From: DASRIA01 sp038203635
Lineage (GTDB): Bacteria > Actinomycetota > Thermoleophilia > Solirubrobacterales > JBBDJG01
Direction: 5' to 3'
Assembly: GCA_038203635.1 (NCBI GenBank)
Contig: JBBRDT010000001.1
Span: 50,247 to 114,246, forward strand
DNA length: 64,000 bases
Shown: positions 17,977-26,769 of the stretch, piece after piece
How the letters are laid out: each line of letters opens with the position of its first letter
Numbering within the stretch: the first letter of the stretch is position 1
Made by a program: the position numbers and the translations under genes
Notes under the pieces: generated by a model
What the model saw: the letters and a program-made list of their open reading frames with translations, nothing else
Database searches by the model: none
What the model was told of the DNA's origin: nothing

Positions 17977-18968
17977 GCCACGCGCGTTCGTGTGGGAAGC
18001 ACGAAGCGCACCCGCTCGGGCGTGAGCTCACGCAGGCCCACCCGCTCGACCTTGCCGCTGTCGTGCACCAGGATCCCGCCGTGCTGCGCGAGCCACTCCC
18101 GCGCGGCCTCGGGGCCGGACAGCAGCGCCGCCTTGGCCAGAGTCTCCGCCTCCAGCGCCGTGGACGCAAGCGCGGTCACGCCGGCGAGCCCGGTCCAGGC
18201 CGGTTTGCCGGTCGCCGGGTCGAGCAGGTGGTGCGCGAAGCGACCGGCTTCCGTGCGCCACAGCCGGACGTTGATGCCGGAGGTAGCCACGCCGCCGGCC
18301 GCGACCCGCAGCACGAGCACGCGCTCGCGGGTCAGCGGATGCTCGACCTCGATCTCGTACCGGTCGTCCTCGGCGCCGGGGCCGCCGACCCGCAGGTCAC
18401 CGCCGCAGTCGACGACGAAACGCGCGTACCCGCGTAGCAGCCGGGTCGCCATGTCGGCGGCCAGTCCCTTCCCTGCGCCGCCGCTGTCGAGCCGCACGCC
18501 GGGCGGGCGCACCACGGTGCCGGTCGCGTCGTTGACACAGATCTCGCGCCAGCGGCTGTGCGGGTTGGGCTGCGCCGGGCACCGGGGTGGCGCGGCGGCG
18601 ATCGCCTCGGACACGGTTGCGGGCGCCATGCCGTCGCGCGAGTCCGCGTAGCCGAGCTGCTCGAGCTCACCCACGAGCGTGGGATCGACAAGCCCGCCGC
18701 TGCGCTCCGCGGCCCAGGATGCCGCCCGGGCGGCATTCCGGAGCAGCTCCGAGGCCGGCACCACGAACCGCGAATCGCGATTCAGCGCCGACAGCTCGCT
18801 GTCGAGCCGGAAGCGCGAGAGCCGCTGGTCGAAGTCCACGAGGAACGCGCGCACAGCCTCGGCCGCGGCAGCCGGTCCGGGCAGGGCCGGCTCCAGCGGC
18901 TCGCCGACCAGGACGCGCATGTCGCTACCCATGCAGCGAAAGCTCAGGTCGTGTTCGGCGCCGGTCAC
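17973..18968 (-). CDS. apbE: ApbE-like FAD:protein FMN transferase
   Basis: 331 residues. Family landmarks: FRCMGSDMRVLVG, DFDQRLSRFRLDSELSALN, flavin- and Mg-binding RLDSGGAGKGLAADMA, FVVDCGGDLRVGG, HHLLDPATGKPA and TALASTALEAETLAKAALL. ApbE proteins covalently attach FMN to Thr/Ser of extracytoplasmic FMN-binding domains. No N-terminal signal is obvious, so it may act inside or be exported another way. Overlaps both neighbours by 4 nt. No protein with a D-x-x-S/T-G-A-T target motif is encoded in this operon, so its substrate is unclear. Confidence 0.92.
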   Translation of the reverse strand: MTGAEHDLSFRCMGSDMRVLVGEPLEPALPGPAAAAEAVRAFLVDFDQRLSRFRLDSELSALNRDSRFVVPASELLRNAARAASWAAERSGGLVDPTLVGELEQLGYADSRDGMAPATVSEAIAAAPPRCPAQPNPHSRWREICVNDATGTVVRPPGVRLDSGGAGKGLAADMATRLLRGYARFVVDCGGDLRVGGPGAEDDRYEIEVEHPLTRERVLVLRVAAGGVATSGINVRLWRTEAGRFAHHLLDPATGKPAWTGLAGVTALASTALEAETLAKAALLSGPEAAREWLAQHGGILVHDSGKVERVGLRELTPERVRFVLPTRTRVA

Positions 18969-19303
18969 GACGACCTCGTGACCGGCGCCGCGGGCGCGGG
19001 CGCCGGCTGCACCGGCGCCGGGTTGACGGGGGCCGGAGTGGCAGGCGCCGGGTCGGCCGTCCGGGCCGGCGCCGGTCCCGCGGTGTCCGCAGGGGCATCG
19101 GTGACGATCACGCGGCGCACGACTACGCGGCGCTTGACGACCATGCGCGAAGTCTGCGCCGCGACCGTGGGCTTGACGACCGGATCCTTGCCGGCTCGCA
19201 TCTGCAGGCCGAGGATCACCAGCACGATCAGGAAGCCGCCGAGCGCCGTCACGATCACCGGCATCGCACCCGGCCCGTGTCCGGCCTGCGATTGCTCAGT
19301 CAT
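18965..19303 (-). CDS. Small single-pass membrane protein, type b, copy 2
   Basis: About 112 residues from ATG 19303 (MTEQSQAG). One membrane helix (VIVTALGGFLIVLVILGLQ) is followed directly by MRAGKDP, a basic VVVKRRVVVRRV-type patch and a long Pro/Ala tail ending VTRSS. The helix plus Q-(L/M)-R-A-G-x-D-P motif and the V-T-(K/R)-S-S end recur in the protein at 21482-21694, so these are paralogs. It overlaps the preceding gene by 8 nt (ATGACTGA) and the ApbE gene by 4. Function unknown; a scaffold or tether for redox partners is possible. Confidence 0.7.
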   Translation of the reverse strand: MTEQSQAGHGPGAMPVIVTALGGFLIVLVILGLQMRAGKDPVVKPTVAAQTSRMVVKRRVVVRRVIVTDAPADTAGPAPARTADPAPATPAPVNPAPVQPAPAPAAPVTRSS

Positions 19304-19652
19304 CGCCGCCCTCGCCCTCGTGCTCGTGCTCGCCTCCGGCACCGCCACCGCCGCTCGTGCGAGTGCGCACGGGCGCGGATGCCGGTGCCGAAGTGGAAGG
19401 CTGCGCGATGAGCACAGCGCGGGCAGGCGGAGCGGAAGCGGGCGCTGCCGCGCGCGGCGGAGGCTTCGGCGCCTTCGGCTTGCGGTGGATCCTGACGGTG
19501 TGCCGGATCACCTCCGTGCGCACCTCGACCGGAGGCGGCGTCTGTTTGCTTGCCGTCGCGTCGCCGTGCGGCGCACCGAGGGCGAAGCCCGCCAGGCCGC
19601 CGAGCGCCACAAGCGCGAGGGCCGTGATGATTCTCATTGCGTGTTTGGTCAT
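19296..19652 (-). CDS. Small membrane-anchored protein with acidic tail, type a, copy 2
   Basis: 118 residues from ATG 19652, overlapping the ferredoxin-reductase stop (ATGA). One N-terminal membrane or signal segment (IITALALVALGGLAGFALG), then a basic, Pro/Ala-rich part (VIRHTVRIHRKPKAPKPPP), and a Gly/Glu/His/Asp-rich tail ending in Asp-Asp. The VALGGLAG-x-AL core and Asp-Asp end are shared with the protein at 21687-21878. The His/Glu-rich end (GGEHEHEGEGGDD) might bind metal. No enzyme motif. Confidence 0.7.
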   Translation of the reverse strand: MTKHAMRIITALALVALGGLAGFALGAPHGDATASKQTPPPVEVRTEVIRHTVRIHRKPKAPKPPPRAAAPASAPPARAVLIAQPSTSAPASAPVRTRTSGGGGAGGEHEHEGEGGDD

Positions 19653-20857
19653 GCCGTCTCCTTCAGGTATTCAGTGCCGGAAAAGATCTGTGAGCCCGAC
19701 TCGATCGACCGCCGCACTTCGGGCAGCGCATGCGGCCGGCCCACCAGCAGCGCTGCGACGGGCCTGCCCGCCCGCCGGTAGACAGCCGTGAAGTCCCGCT
19801 CCGCGGGCACGCCGTCGATCTCGACCACGTCCCCGTCGCGCGCATGTCCCACGTACTGGATGCGCAGCCCGTACTGGTCAGACCAGAAGCTGGACTGCGT
19901 GTGACGGCCCGGCTCTAGCCCGAGCATCGCCCTTGCCGCATCGGTGCCCGCGCGCGCGGCCGCCTCCCAATGCTCGCTGCGGACGTGGGCGCCGGCGTGC
20001 TCGTCGAACGGCGACGCCACGTCCCCCGCCGCATAGACATGCGGCAGGGCCGTGCGGCCGCCGGCGGCGACGGGGATGCCGCCCGCCGCGGGGAGCCCCG
20101 ATCCCTGCAGCCACTCGGTGGCGGGCACGACGCCGATGCCCACGACGACCGCGTCGCAAGGCAGGCGCCGGCCGTCCGCCAGCTCGATCTCCTCGACCGC
20201 ATCGCGGCCGTGGAACACCGAAACCGTGGTGGCGCACAGGACCCGCACGCCCTCGTCGCGATGAAGTTGGCTGAACCAGTGACCGAGGTCGCTGCCGAGC
20301 AGCGCATCCAGAGGAGCGGCCGCCGCCTCGACGATCGTGACCTCGGCTCCCAGCGACCGCGCGGTCGCCGCGACCTCCTGCCCGATGAACCCCGCGCCGA
20401 TCACGGCGAGGTGCGCACCCGGCCGTATGACCGCCCGCCGCAGCGCCCGGGCGTCCGCCAGGTCGCGCAGCATATGGACGTTCGCGAATCCCTCCGCGTC
20501 CGGCAGCCGGCGCGCGCGTGACCCGGTGGCAATCAGCAGGTCGTCATAGCGCAGCTCGCTTCCGCCGTCGACGTGCAGGCGGCGCCGCGCCGCGTCGAGT
20601 CCCACGGCCCGGCGGCCGAGCAGCAGCTCCACCTGCTGGTCGCGGTACCAGCCCAGGGGCCGGTACGCGAGGGAGGCCCCGTCGACCTCCCCCGCGAGCA
20701 GCTCCTTCGACAGCGGCGGGCGGTCATACGGCGCGACCGGCTCGGCGGCGGCGATGCGGATCCGCCCGCCGTAACCCTTCCGCCGCAACGTCTCGGCACA
20801 GCGCTGAGCCGCGAGGCCGCCGCCGGCGATCACCACACCGTCGCGCGCGGCTCGCAT
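19649..20857 (-). CDS. FAD-dependent ferredoxin/rubredoxin reductase
   Basis: 402 residues. FAD site VVIAGGGLAAQRCAE, APYDRPPLSKELL, NAD(P)H site HLAVIGAGFIGQEVA, and the third motif HVYAAGDVASPF; a C-terminal reductase domain ends with RRSIESGSQI. Class typical of oxygenase-linked ferredoxin reductases, moving electrons from NAD(P)H to a ferredoxin, here presumably the one at 17770-17976. Starts at ATG 20857 inside TGATG with the heme-protein gene upstream. Cytoplasmic: no signal peptide. Confidence 0.92.
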   Translation of the reverse strand: MRAARDGVVIAGGGLAAQRCAETLRRKGYGGRIRIAAAEPVAPYDRPPLSKELLAGEVDGASLAYRPLGWYRDQQVELLLGRRAVGLDAARRRLHVDGGSELRYDDLLIATGSRARRLPDAEGFANVHMLRDLADARALRRAVIRPGAHLAVIGAGFIGQEVAATARSLGAEVTIVEAAAAPLDALLGSDLGHWFSQLHRDEGVRVLCATTVSVFHGRDAVEEIELADGRRLPCDAVVVGIGVVPATEWLQGSGLPAAGGIPVAAGGRTALPHVYAAGDVASPFDEHAGAHVRSEHWEAAARAGTDAARAMLGLEPGRHTQSSFWSDQYGLRIQYVGHARDGDVVEIDGVPAERDFTAVYRRAGRPVAALLVGRPHALPEVRRSIESGSQIFSGTEYLKETA

Positions 20858-21477
20858 CAGCCCTGCCCCTCTGCCATCGCGGACGCGGGAACCTGCGCCG
20901 GACGGTGACGCACCGGGCGGGCGCGTTCAGCCTCGCGCCTGCGGCGCGGCAGTATCCGCACGAGCAGCAGGAACACGATTGGCGCACCGGTCACCAGCAG
21001 GAACGCCCTCAGCCAGGTAGTCGAGGCGTCCGTCCCGGCGCCGAGCGCGTGCACGACCCCGAGGACGTACACCGCAGACGTCGCGCGGTGCAGCTTGCGC
21101 CACAGGCGGGTCCCGATGCGACGGCGCGCGTAGAAGGACAGCCCGAGTAGCGCCGCGAGGTAGCCGGCGACGATGCCGAGCCCCGTGAACAGCGGGCGAT
21201 AGGACATCGTGAACGGCACCAGCACGCCGCCGACACCCGGGTTCAGCCAGGAGTCCCCGAGCAGGGTGATGCCGTGCACCGCGATCGCCACGAGCCCCGT
21301 CAGCGCCAGGTGCTCGTGCAGCTTCACGAGCACGCGGTTGAGGCCGGGGCGGCGCAGTAGCTTCGTCGCCATCAGCAACCCGATGCCCACCGAGGCGGTC
21401 ACCAGGCCGAGCGCGACGACGCCGGAGGCCCTGCTCGAGAGCCACCAGATGTAGTCGTACGGATTGGGGCCGGTCAT
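20857..21477 (-). CDS. Ferric-reductase-like heme membrane protein
   Basis: 206 residues with five to six membrane helices. Paired histidines typical of heme-binding in the ferric-reductase/YedZ superfamily lie in VKLHEHLALTGLVAIAVHG and RKLHRATSAVYVLGVVHALG. It should carry electrons across the membrane via b-type hemes. No flavin or NAD domain is fused; the next gene supplies one. It starts 4 nt after the type-b small protein ends, so the operon is tight. A basic cytoplasmic tail (RILPRRRREAERARP) follows the last helix. Confidence 0.85.
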   Translation of the reverse strand: MTGPNPYDYIWWLSSRASGVVALGLVTASVGIGLLMATKLLRRPGLNRVLVKLHEHLALTGLVAIAVHGITLLGDSWLNPGVGGVLVPFTMSYRPLFTGLGIVAGYLAALLGLSFYARRRIGTRLWRKLHRATSAVYVLGVVHALGAGTDASTTWLRAFLLVTGAPIVFLLLVRILPRRRREAERARPVRHRPAQVPASAMAEGQG

Positions 21478-21481
21478 GCGC

Positions 21482-21694
21482 TCAGCCTCCGCCGGACGAC
21501 TTGGTCACCAGTGGGGCGGCGCTGTCGTGGCCTTGAGCCGGGGCGGTCGCCTGCTTGGCGGCCACCGGAATGGCTGCCAGTCCCGGATCGTGTCCGGCGC
21601 GCAGCTGTGCCGCGAGGAATACGACGATCACCAGGAAGACACACGCGGCGGTGCTTGCGATCGTGGCTACGCTCGGCGTTGCGCGCCTAGTCAT
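21482..21694 (-). CDS. Small single-pass membrane protein, type b, copy 1
   Basis: 70 residues from ATG 21694 (MTRRATPS). One membrane helix (TAACVFLVIVVFLAAQ) followed by LRAGHDP and a Pro/Ala tail ending VTKSSGGG. It shares Q-(L/M)-R-A-G-x-D-P and the V-T-(K/R)-S-S end with the protein at 18965-19303. Its start overlaps the upstream gene by 8 nt (ATGACTAG), the same architecture as the second pair, indicating duplication of a two-gene cassette. Longer upstream starts would only read the basic shadow of the neighbour. Confidence 0.7.
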   Translation of the reverse strand: MTRRATPSVATIASTAACVFLVIVVFLAAQLRAGHDPGLAAIPVAAKQATAPAQGHDSAAPLVTKSSGGG

Positions 21695-21878
21695 CTGCCC
21701 CACCGCCATCGTCATCGGCGAAGGCTGCCTGCGGGGCGGCGGGGTTGACGGGCGCGGCCGCGCTGTGGACCTGCGTCGCGCGCGGCGGCGCCTGCGGGTG
21801 GCTGAGCGCGAGCCCGGCAAGGCCGCCGAGCGCCACGATCGTGAGCCCTACAGCGATCTTGGGCCGCAACTGCGACAT
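21687..21878 (-). CDS. Small membrane-anchored protein with acidic tail, type a, copy 1
   Basis: 63 residues from ATG 21878, preceded by a good AAAGGAG site that excludes the start ten codons upstream. N-terminal membrane or signal segment (IAVGLTIVALGGLAGLALS), Pro/Ala middle, and an Asp/Gly tail ending ADD. First gene of the eight-gene redox operon; paralog of 19296-19652. The 136 bp to the divergent response regulator probably hold both promoters. Confidence 0.7.
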   Translation of the reverse strand: MSQLRPKIAVGLTIVALGGLAGLALSHPQAPPRATQVHSAAAPVNPAAPQAAFADDDGGGADD

Positions 21879-22014
21879 GGCGTTCTCCTTTCGGCGAATC
21901 TCGGTCAAGACACCGTCAATGGTCGCGGGGCGATGTCCAAGGCCGGGGAAAAACCGAGCAAAGCATCGGTAAAACCCGGACGAGGAGACGGCGACTGCCT
22001 ACTACGATCGGATC

Positions 22015-22734
<720 letters not shown>

Positions 22735-22775
22735 GCCTCCGGATCCGCCTACTGCTCGCGCTGGCCTATGTCCTG

Positions 22776-24122
22776 GTGCTGGCGATCGTCTCCCTGGAGG
22801 TACCGCTCGCACTGCAGCTCGGCCGGCGCGTCGACGCCGAGGTGCGCTCGCAGTCGACCAACCAGGCCGACGTGATCGCGGCGACCGCCGCCGAGCCGCT
22901 GCGCACCGGCCGGTCTCGCGCGCTCGCCGAGCTGGCCCGCACCGCGGGGCGCTCGGCGCGCGGGCGCGTTGTGATCGTCGACCGGCGGGGGCGCCTGATC
23001 GCCGACAGCGCCGGCGCGGCGGCGCCCGGCTCGGACTACGGCAACCGGCCCGAGATCGCCGCGGCGCTCGCGGGGCGGGGATTCCAGGACACGCGCCGCA
23101 GCCAGACTTTGCAAGCCGAGATCCTTGCAACCGCGGCCCCGGTCCTGCGGGGCAAACGGATCGAGGGCGCGGTGCGCATCACCCAGAGCGTCGCCGCCGT
23201 GCACCACGCGGTGCGCCGCAACGTGCTCGGCCTGGCGCTGATCGGATTGCTCGTGCTCGCGATCGGGCTCGGGGTCGGCGCGCTGATCGCGGGCCAGTTC
23301 GCGCGGCCGGTGAGGCGACTTGACAGGGCCGCGCGACGTATCGCCGAGGGAGACCTCGACGTGCGCGCGCCGGTGGAAGGGAGCTCGGAGCAACGCTCGC
23401 TGTCGCACTCGTTCAACGAGATGACGGATCGGCTGAGCCGCGCGATCCGCGCTCAGCAGAGATTCGTGGCCGATGCGTCACATCAGCTGCGCACACCGCT
23501 TACCGGCCTGCGGCTACGCCTGGAGGAGGCCCGTGACGGTGGAGTCAGCGACGAGGCCGCGCGCGGGCTCGAGGCCGGCGACCGAGAGATCGAGCGTCTC
23601 GCACGCACCATCGACGAGCTGCTCGTGTTGAGCCGTGCCGGTGAGCACGATGCCCCCGGCGAGGTCGTAATTCTGGAGCGTGCCGCCGCGGATGCGATCG
23701 AACGGTGGAACACGTTTGCCGCGGAGCATGGGCAGCAACTCGAACTGCGCGATGGAGCGGCCGCGCGCACGTGGGCCGCGCGCACCGACGTCGACCGCGC
23801 GCTCGACGCGCTGATCGAGAACGCGGTCCTCTATTCCGCGCCGGGGACGCGCGTCGTCGTCAGGCTCGGCGAGGGCGTGATCGCTGTCGAGGACGAGGGC
23901 CCCGGTCTCTCGGAAGGAGAGGAAGACGAGGTGTTCGAGCGGTTCCATCGCGGGCGCGCGGGCGCCGAGGGCCCGCCGGGCACCGGCCTCGGCCTTCCGA
24001 TCGCGCGCGAGCTCGCCCGTCGCTGGGGCGGCGAGGCGACGATCGAGAACCGCAACGGCCGCGGTGCGCGGGCGATTCTCAGGTTCCCTGACTTTACGAG
24101 CCGTTCACCCGGAGGTGGCTAG
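22776..24122 (+). CDS. Membrane sensor histidine kinase
   Basis: 448 residues from GTG 22776; the first usual start. The in-frame sequence just upstream (LSLRIRLLLALAYVLV) is the normal basic-hydrophobic kinase N-terminus and completes the first membrane helix, so translation probably begins near 22733, where no ATG/GTG/TTG exists. Sensor loop about 20-148, second helix about 150-172, HAMP, HisKA with H236 in FVADASHQLRTPL, HATPase with IENAVLYS, DEGPGLSEGE and GTGLGLPIARE. Partner of the preceding regulator. Confidence 0.92.
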   Translation: MLAIVSLEVPLALQLGRRVDAEVRSQSTNQADVIAATAAEPLRTGRSRALAELARTAGRSARGRVVIVDRRGRLIADSAGAAAPGSDYGNRPEIAAALAGRGFQDTRRSQTLQAEILATAAPVLRGKRIEGAVRITQSVAAVHHAVRRNVLGLALIGLLVLAIGLGVGALIAGQFARPVRRLDRAARRIAEGDLDVRAPVEGSSEQRSLSHSFNEMTDRLSRAIRAQQRFVADASHQLRTPLTGLRLRLEEARDGGVSDEAARGLEAGDREIERLARTIDELLVLSRAGEHDAPGEVVILERAAADAIERWNTFAAEHGQQLELRDGAAARTWAARTDVDRALDALIENAVLYSAPGTRVVVRLGEGVIAVEDEGPGLSEGEEDEVFERFHRGRAGAEGPPGTGLGLPIARELARRWGGEATIENRNGRGARAILRFPDFTSRSPGGG

Positions 24123-24123
24123 C

Positions 24124-24435
24124 GTGCAACGTGTGCGCCGCGAGACGCTTGCATGGATCCTGGCCGCCCTGCTCGGACTGGCGGTCGCCGCCGGCGTGAT
24201 GGCGGCCGCAAGTCACCTGTCGAGCCAGCGGGTCGGGCTGGCGTCGGAGCCGCCGTCCGCGGGGGCGCGGCTGGCACCGGCCGGCGAGCCGGCGCCGAGC
24301 CCGCCCACGCGCCGGCCGCGCCGGCCGGCCGGCAATGCCCCGCCAAAGAAGGTCACGACGACCACGACGCCGAGCACGCCCGCACCGCCGCCCAATGAGG
24401 CAACCGGCGACGGCGATGGCGACGCCGACGACTGA
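24124..24435 (+). CDS. Small membrane-anchored protein with acidic tail
   Basis: 103 residues from GTG 24124, preceded by GGAGG 8-13 nt upstream. One membrane helix (LAWILAALLGLAVAAGVMAAA), a Pro/Arg-rich linker, a Thr-rich stretch and a Gly/Asp tail ending in Asp-Ala-Asp-Asp. Directly follows the kinase (1 nt gap). Its plan (membrane segment, Pro-rich linker, terminal Asp-Asp) matches the type-a proteins of the divergent redox operon, suggesting the same system. Function unknown. Confidence 0.7.
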   Translation: MQRVRRETLAWILAALLGLAVAAGVMAAASHLSSQRVGLASEPPSAGARLAPAGEPAPSPPTRRPRRPAGNAPPKKVTTTTTPSTPAPPPNEATGDGDGDADD

Positions 24436-24468
24436 ATGCGCACGCATTTCCACAGCGAAGGAGGACAC

Positions 24469-25377
24469 GTGAGCTACGAGACCCTGCTGTACGAGACACA
24501 CGGGCCGATCGCGACGATCACGCTGAACCGGCCGGACACGCTGAACACGATCGTCCCGCCGATGCCCGACGAGGTGGAGTCGAGCGTCGAGGAGGCGGTG
24601 CGTGACGACGCCGTGAAGGTGATCGTGCTGCGCGGTGCCGGCCGTTCCTTCTGTGCCGGCTACGACTTCGGCGAGGGCTTCCATCACTGGGACGAAGCCA
24701 TCAACACCAATGGGCGCTGGGATCCGGGCAAGGACTTCGTGATGGCCACGACGCCGTCCGCCTCCCCGACACAGAAGCTCTTCAGCATCTGGCGCTCGCC
24801 CAAGCCGGTGATCGCCCAGGTGCACGGCTGGTGCGTGGGCGGCGGCAGCGACTTCGCGCTGGGCGCAGACATCGTGATCGCGTCCGAGGACGCGCGCATC
24901 GGCACACCCTACGCGCGGATGTGGGGCGCATATCTGTCGGGCATGTGGATCTACCGCCTGGGCCTCGCGCGAGTGAAGTGGCACGGCCTCACCGGCCGGC
25001 CGCTGAGCGGGCGCGAGGCAGCGGACGTCGAGCTCATCAACTTCGCCGTGCCCTTCGAAGACCTCGAGGCCGAGGTCTGGAAGACCGCACGCGAGCTGGC
25101 CTCCGTACCGTCATCGCAGCTCGCGGCGATGAAGCTGGTGATCAACCACGCCTACGAGAACATGGGGTTGGCATCGACGCAGACGCTAGGCCCGATCCTC
25201 GACGGCCTGATGCGCAATACCCCGGATGCCGAGGGGTTCATCGGACTTGCGGAGCGCGACGGAGTGCGGGCGGCCGTGACGGAGAGAGACGGCCCGTTTG
25301 CCGACTACAGCCAGGGTGGCCCGGCGGACAAGCCCGACCCCACGAACGTCATCCAAGCCGAGAGCCGGCCTTCCTGA
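24469..25377 (+). CDS. Crotonase/enoyl-CoA hydratase family protein
   Basis: 302 residues from GTG 24469, chosen because AAGGAGG lies just upstream. Oxyanion-hole motifs LRGAGRSFCAGYDF and HGWCVGGGSDFALGADI are present; a long insertion (HHWDEAINTNGRWDPG) follows the first, and the C-terminal helices are extended. The general reaction is hydration or isomerisation of an acyl-CoA; members of this longer subgroup in actinobacteria are not assigned to one substrate. Follows the two-component genes on the same strand but with its own ribosome site. Confidence 0.88.
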   Translation: MSYETLLYETHGPIATITLNRPDTLNTIVPPMPDEVESSVEEAVRDDAVKVIVLRGAGRSFCAGYDFGEGFHHWDEAINTNGRWDPGKDFVMATTPSASPTQKLFSIWRSPKPVIAQVHGWCVGGGSDFALGADIVIASEDARIGTPYARMWGAYLSGMWIYRLGLARVKWHGLTGRPLSGREAADVELINFAVPFEDLEAEVWKTARELASVPSSQLAAMKLVINHAYENMGLASTQTLGPILDGLMRNTPDAEGFIGLAERDGVRAAVTERDGPFADYSQGGPADKPDPTNVIQAESRPS

Positions 25378-25441
25378 AAACCCGCTGGCCGGATGTTCCG
25401 GGCCACTAACATCTCTCGCCCCGAGGCGCGGAGGCAATCGA

Positions 25442-26053
25442 ATGAGCGGCTTTATCTCGAGAGGCTTCAAGGGACTGCGGCGCACGCCCGAGGAACTGGC
25501 CGACCGTATTCCGCCCGGCCAATATTTCGAGCGCGGCTTCCCGGTCCTGACCGCGGGCCCCACGCCCGACGTGCCGCTCGGCAAGTGGAGCCTGCGGATC
25601 GACGGCATGGTCGCCGAGACCCGCGAATGGACGTGGGAGGAGTTCGGCGCGCTGCCCTTCGAAGCGGTCCCGTGCGACATCCACTGCGTCACCAAGTGGT
25701 CGAAGATCGGCACAAGCTTCGGCGGTGTGTCCGTGGACACCCTGCTGGAGGACGCCGAGCCCCTCGGCGCCTTCGTCATGGCCTACTCCCATGGCGGATA
25801 CACGACCAACCTGCCGGTCGAGGACATCACCGACGGCAAGGCATGGGTCGTCACCGAGCACGAGGGCGAGCCACTCCCCCGGGAACATGGCGGTCCCGCG
25901 CGCCTGCTCGTTCCACATCTGTACTTCTGGAAGACCGCGAAGTGGATCGCCGGCCTGCGCGTGATGGATCACGACGAGCCGGGTTTCTGGGAGGCGAACG
26001 GCTACCACAACCGCGGCGACCCCTGGCGCGAGGAGCGCTATTGGAACGACTAG
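25442..26053 (+). CDS. Sulfite-oxidase-like molybdopterin oxidoreductase
   Basis: 203 residues from ATG 25442. A compact molybdopterin domain of the sulfite oxidase/YedY superfamily: WSLRIDGMVAETREWTWEEF, the Mo-ligating Cys82 in CDIHCVTKWSKIGTSFGG, then YSHGGYTTNLPVED and RLLVPHLYFWKTAKWI. No Tat signal is visible, so it is probably cytoplasmic. It overlaps the downstream flavin reductase gene, a frequent pairing in actinobacteria, implying electrons flow between the two proteins. The physiological substrate is not known for this group. Confidence 0.9.
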   Translation: MSGFISRGFKGLRRTPEELADRIPPGQYFERGFPVLTAGPTPDVPLGKWSLRIDGMVAETREWTWEEFGALPFEAVPCDIHCVTKWSKIGTSFGGVSVDTLLEDAEPLGAFVMAYSHGGYTTNLPVEDITDGKAWVVTEHEGEPLPREHGGPARLLVPHLYFWKTAKWIAGLRVMDHDEPGFWEANGYHNRGDPWREERYWND

Positions 26054-26769
26054 GAGTGACGCCGGTCGAGCAGCGGGCGCCCGGTCGCTGGCAGGTCGGC
26101 ACCGTCGCGGCGGTCAAGCAGGAGACTCCGCGCGTCAAGTCGTTCCGGATCTCGCTGGCGATGTGGATGCCGCACCTGCCCGGCCAGCACTACGACGTGC
26201 GCCTCACCGCGCCGGACGGCTACAGCGCGCAGCGTTCGTACTCGATCGCCTCCTCGCCGCTTGACGAAGGAGAGATCGAGTTGACCATCGACCGGCTCGA
26301 CGACGGCGAGGTGTCCCCGTACTTCCATGACGTCGTGGCCGTGGGTGACCAGGTCGAGGTCCGCGGGCCGTTTGCGTCCTACTTCGTGTGGCGGGGTGAG
26401 CAGCCGGTGCTCCTCGTGGGGGGAGGATCAGGCGTCGTTCCCCTGATGGCGATGCTGCGGCACCGCAGGCGCACGATGCCTGAGTTGGCGATGCGGCTCG
26501 TGTACTCCGTCCGGTCGGCCGAGGACGTGATCTACGCCGACGAGCTGTGGGACGACGCGGTGCTCACCTACACGCGGCAGCCGCCCTCGGGTTGGACGGG
26601 CCACACGGGGCGCATCGACGCCGCGCTGATCGCTGCGGCGGACGCCGCCTCCGGGACGGCTTTCGTTTGCGGGTCGAATGGGTTCGTCGAATCGGCCGCC
26701 GGCCTGCTCCTCGATGCGGGCATCGCGGCCGAGAGCATCCGTACCGAGCGCTTCGGGCCCACCGGCTAG
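26041..26769 (+). CDS. Ferredoxin-NADP reductase-type flavin oxidoreductase
   Basis: 242 residues from TTG 26041, which has GAGGAG at the right distance and overlaps the upstream gene by 13 nt; GTG 26056 is the alternative. FAD site QRSYSIASSP, NAD(P) site VLLVGGGSGVVPLMAML, and the C-terminal FVCGSNGFVESAAGLL motif. No 2Fe-2S domain is fused. It likely shuttles electrons between NAD(P)H and the adjacent molybdoenzyme. Confidence 0.9.
   Translation: MERLGVTPVEQRAPGRWQVGTVAAVKQETPRVKSFRISLAMWMPHLPGQHYDVRLTAPDGYSAQRSYSIASSPLDEGEIELTIDRLDDGEVSPYFHDVVAVGDQVEVRGPFASYFVWRGEQPVLLVGGGSGVVPLMAMLRHRRRTMPELAMRLVYSVRSAEDVIYADELWDDAVLTYTRQPPSGWTGHTGRIDAALIAAADAASGTAFVCGSNGFVESAAGLLLDAGIAAESIRTERFGPTG

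Noticed and set aside
16211..18025. 604-codon open frame on the plus strand
   Set aside because: Antisense shadow of the BBE-like oxidase, caused by high GC at codon third positions.
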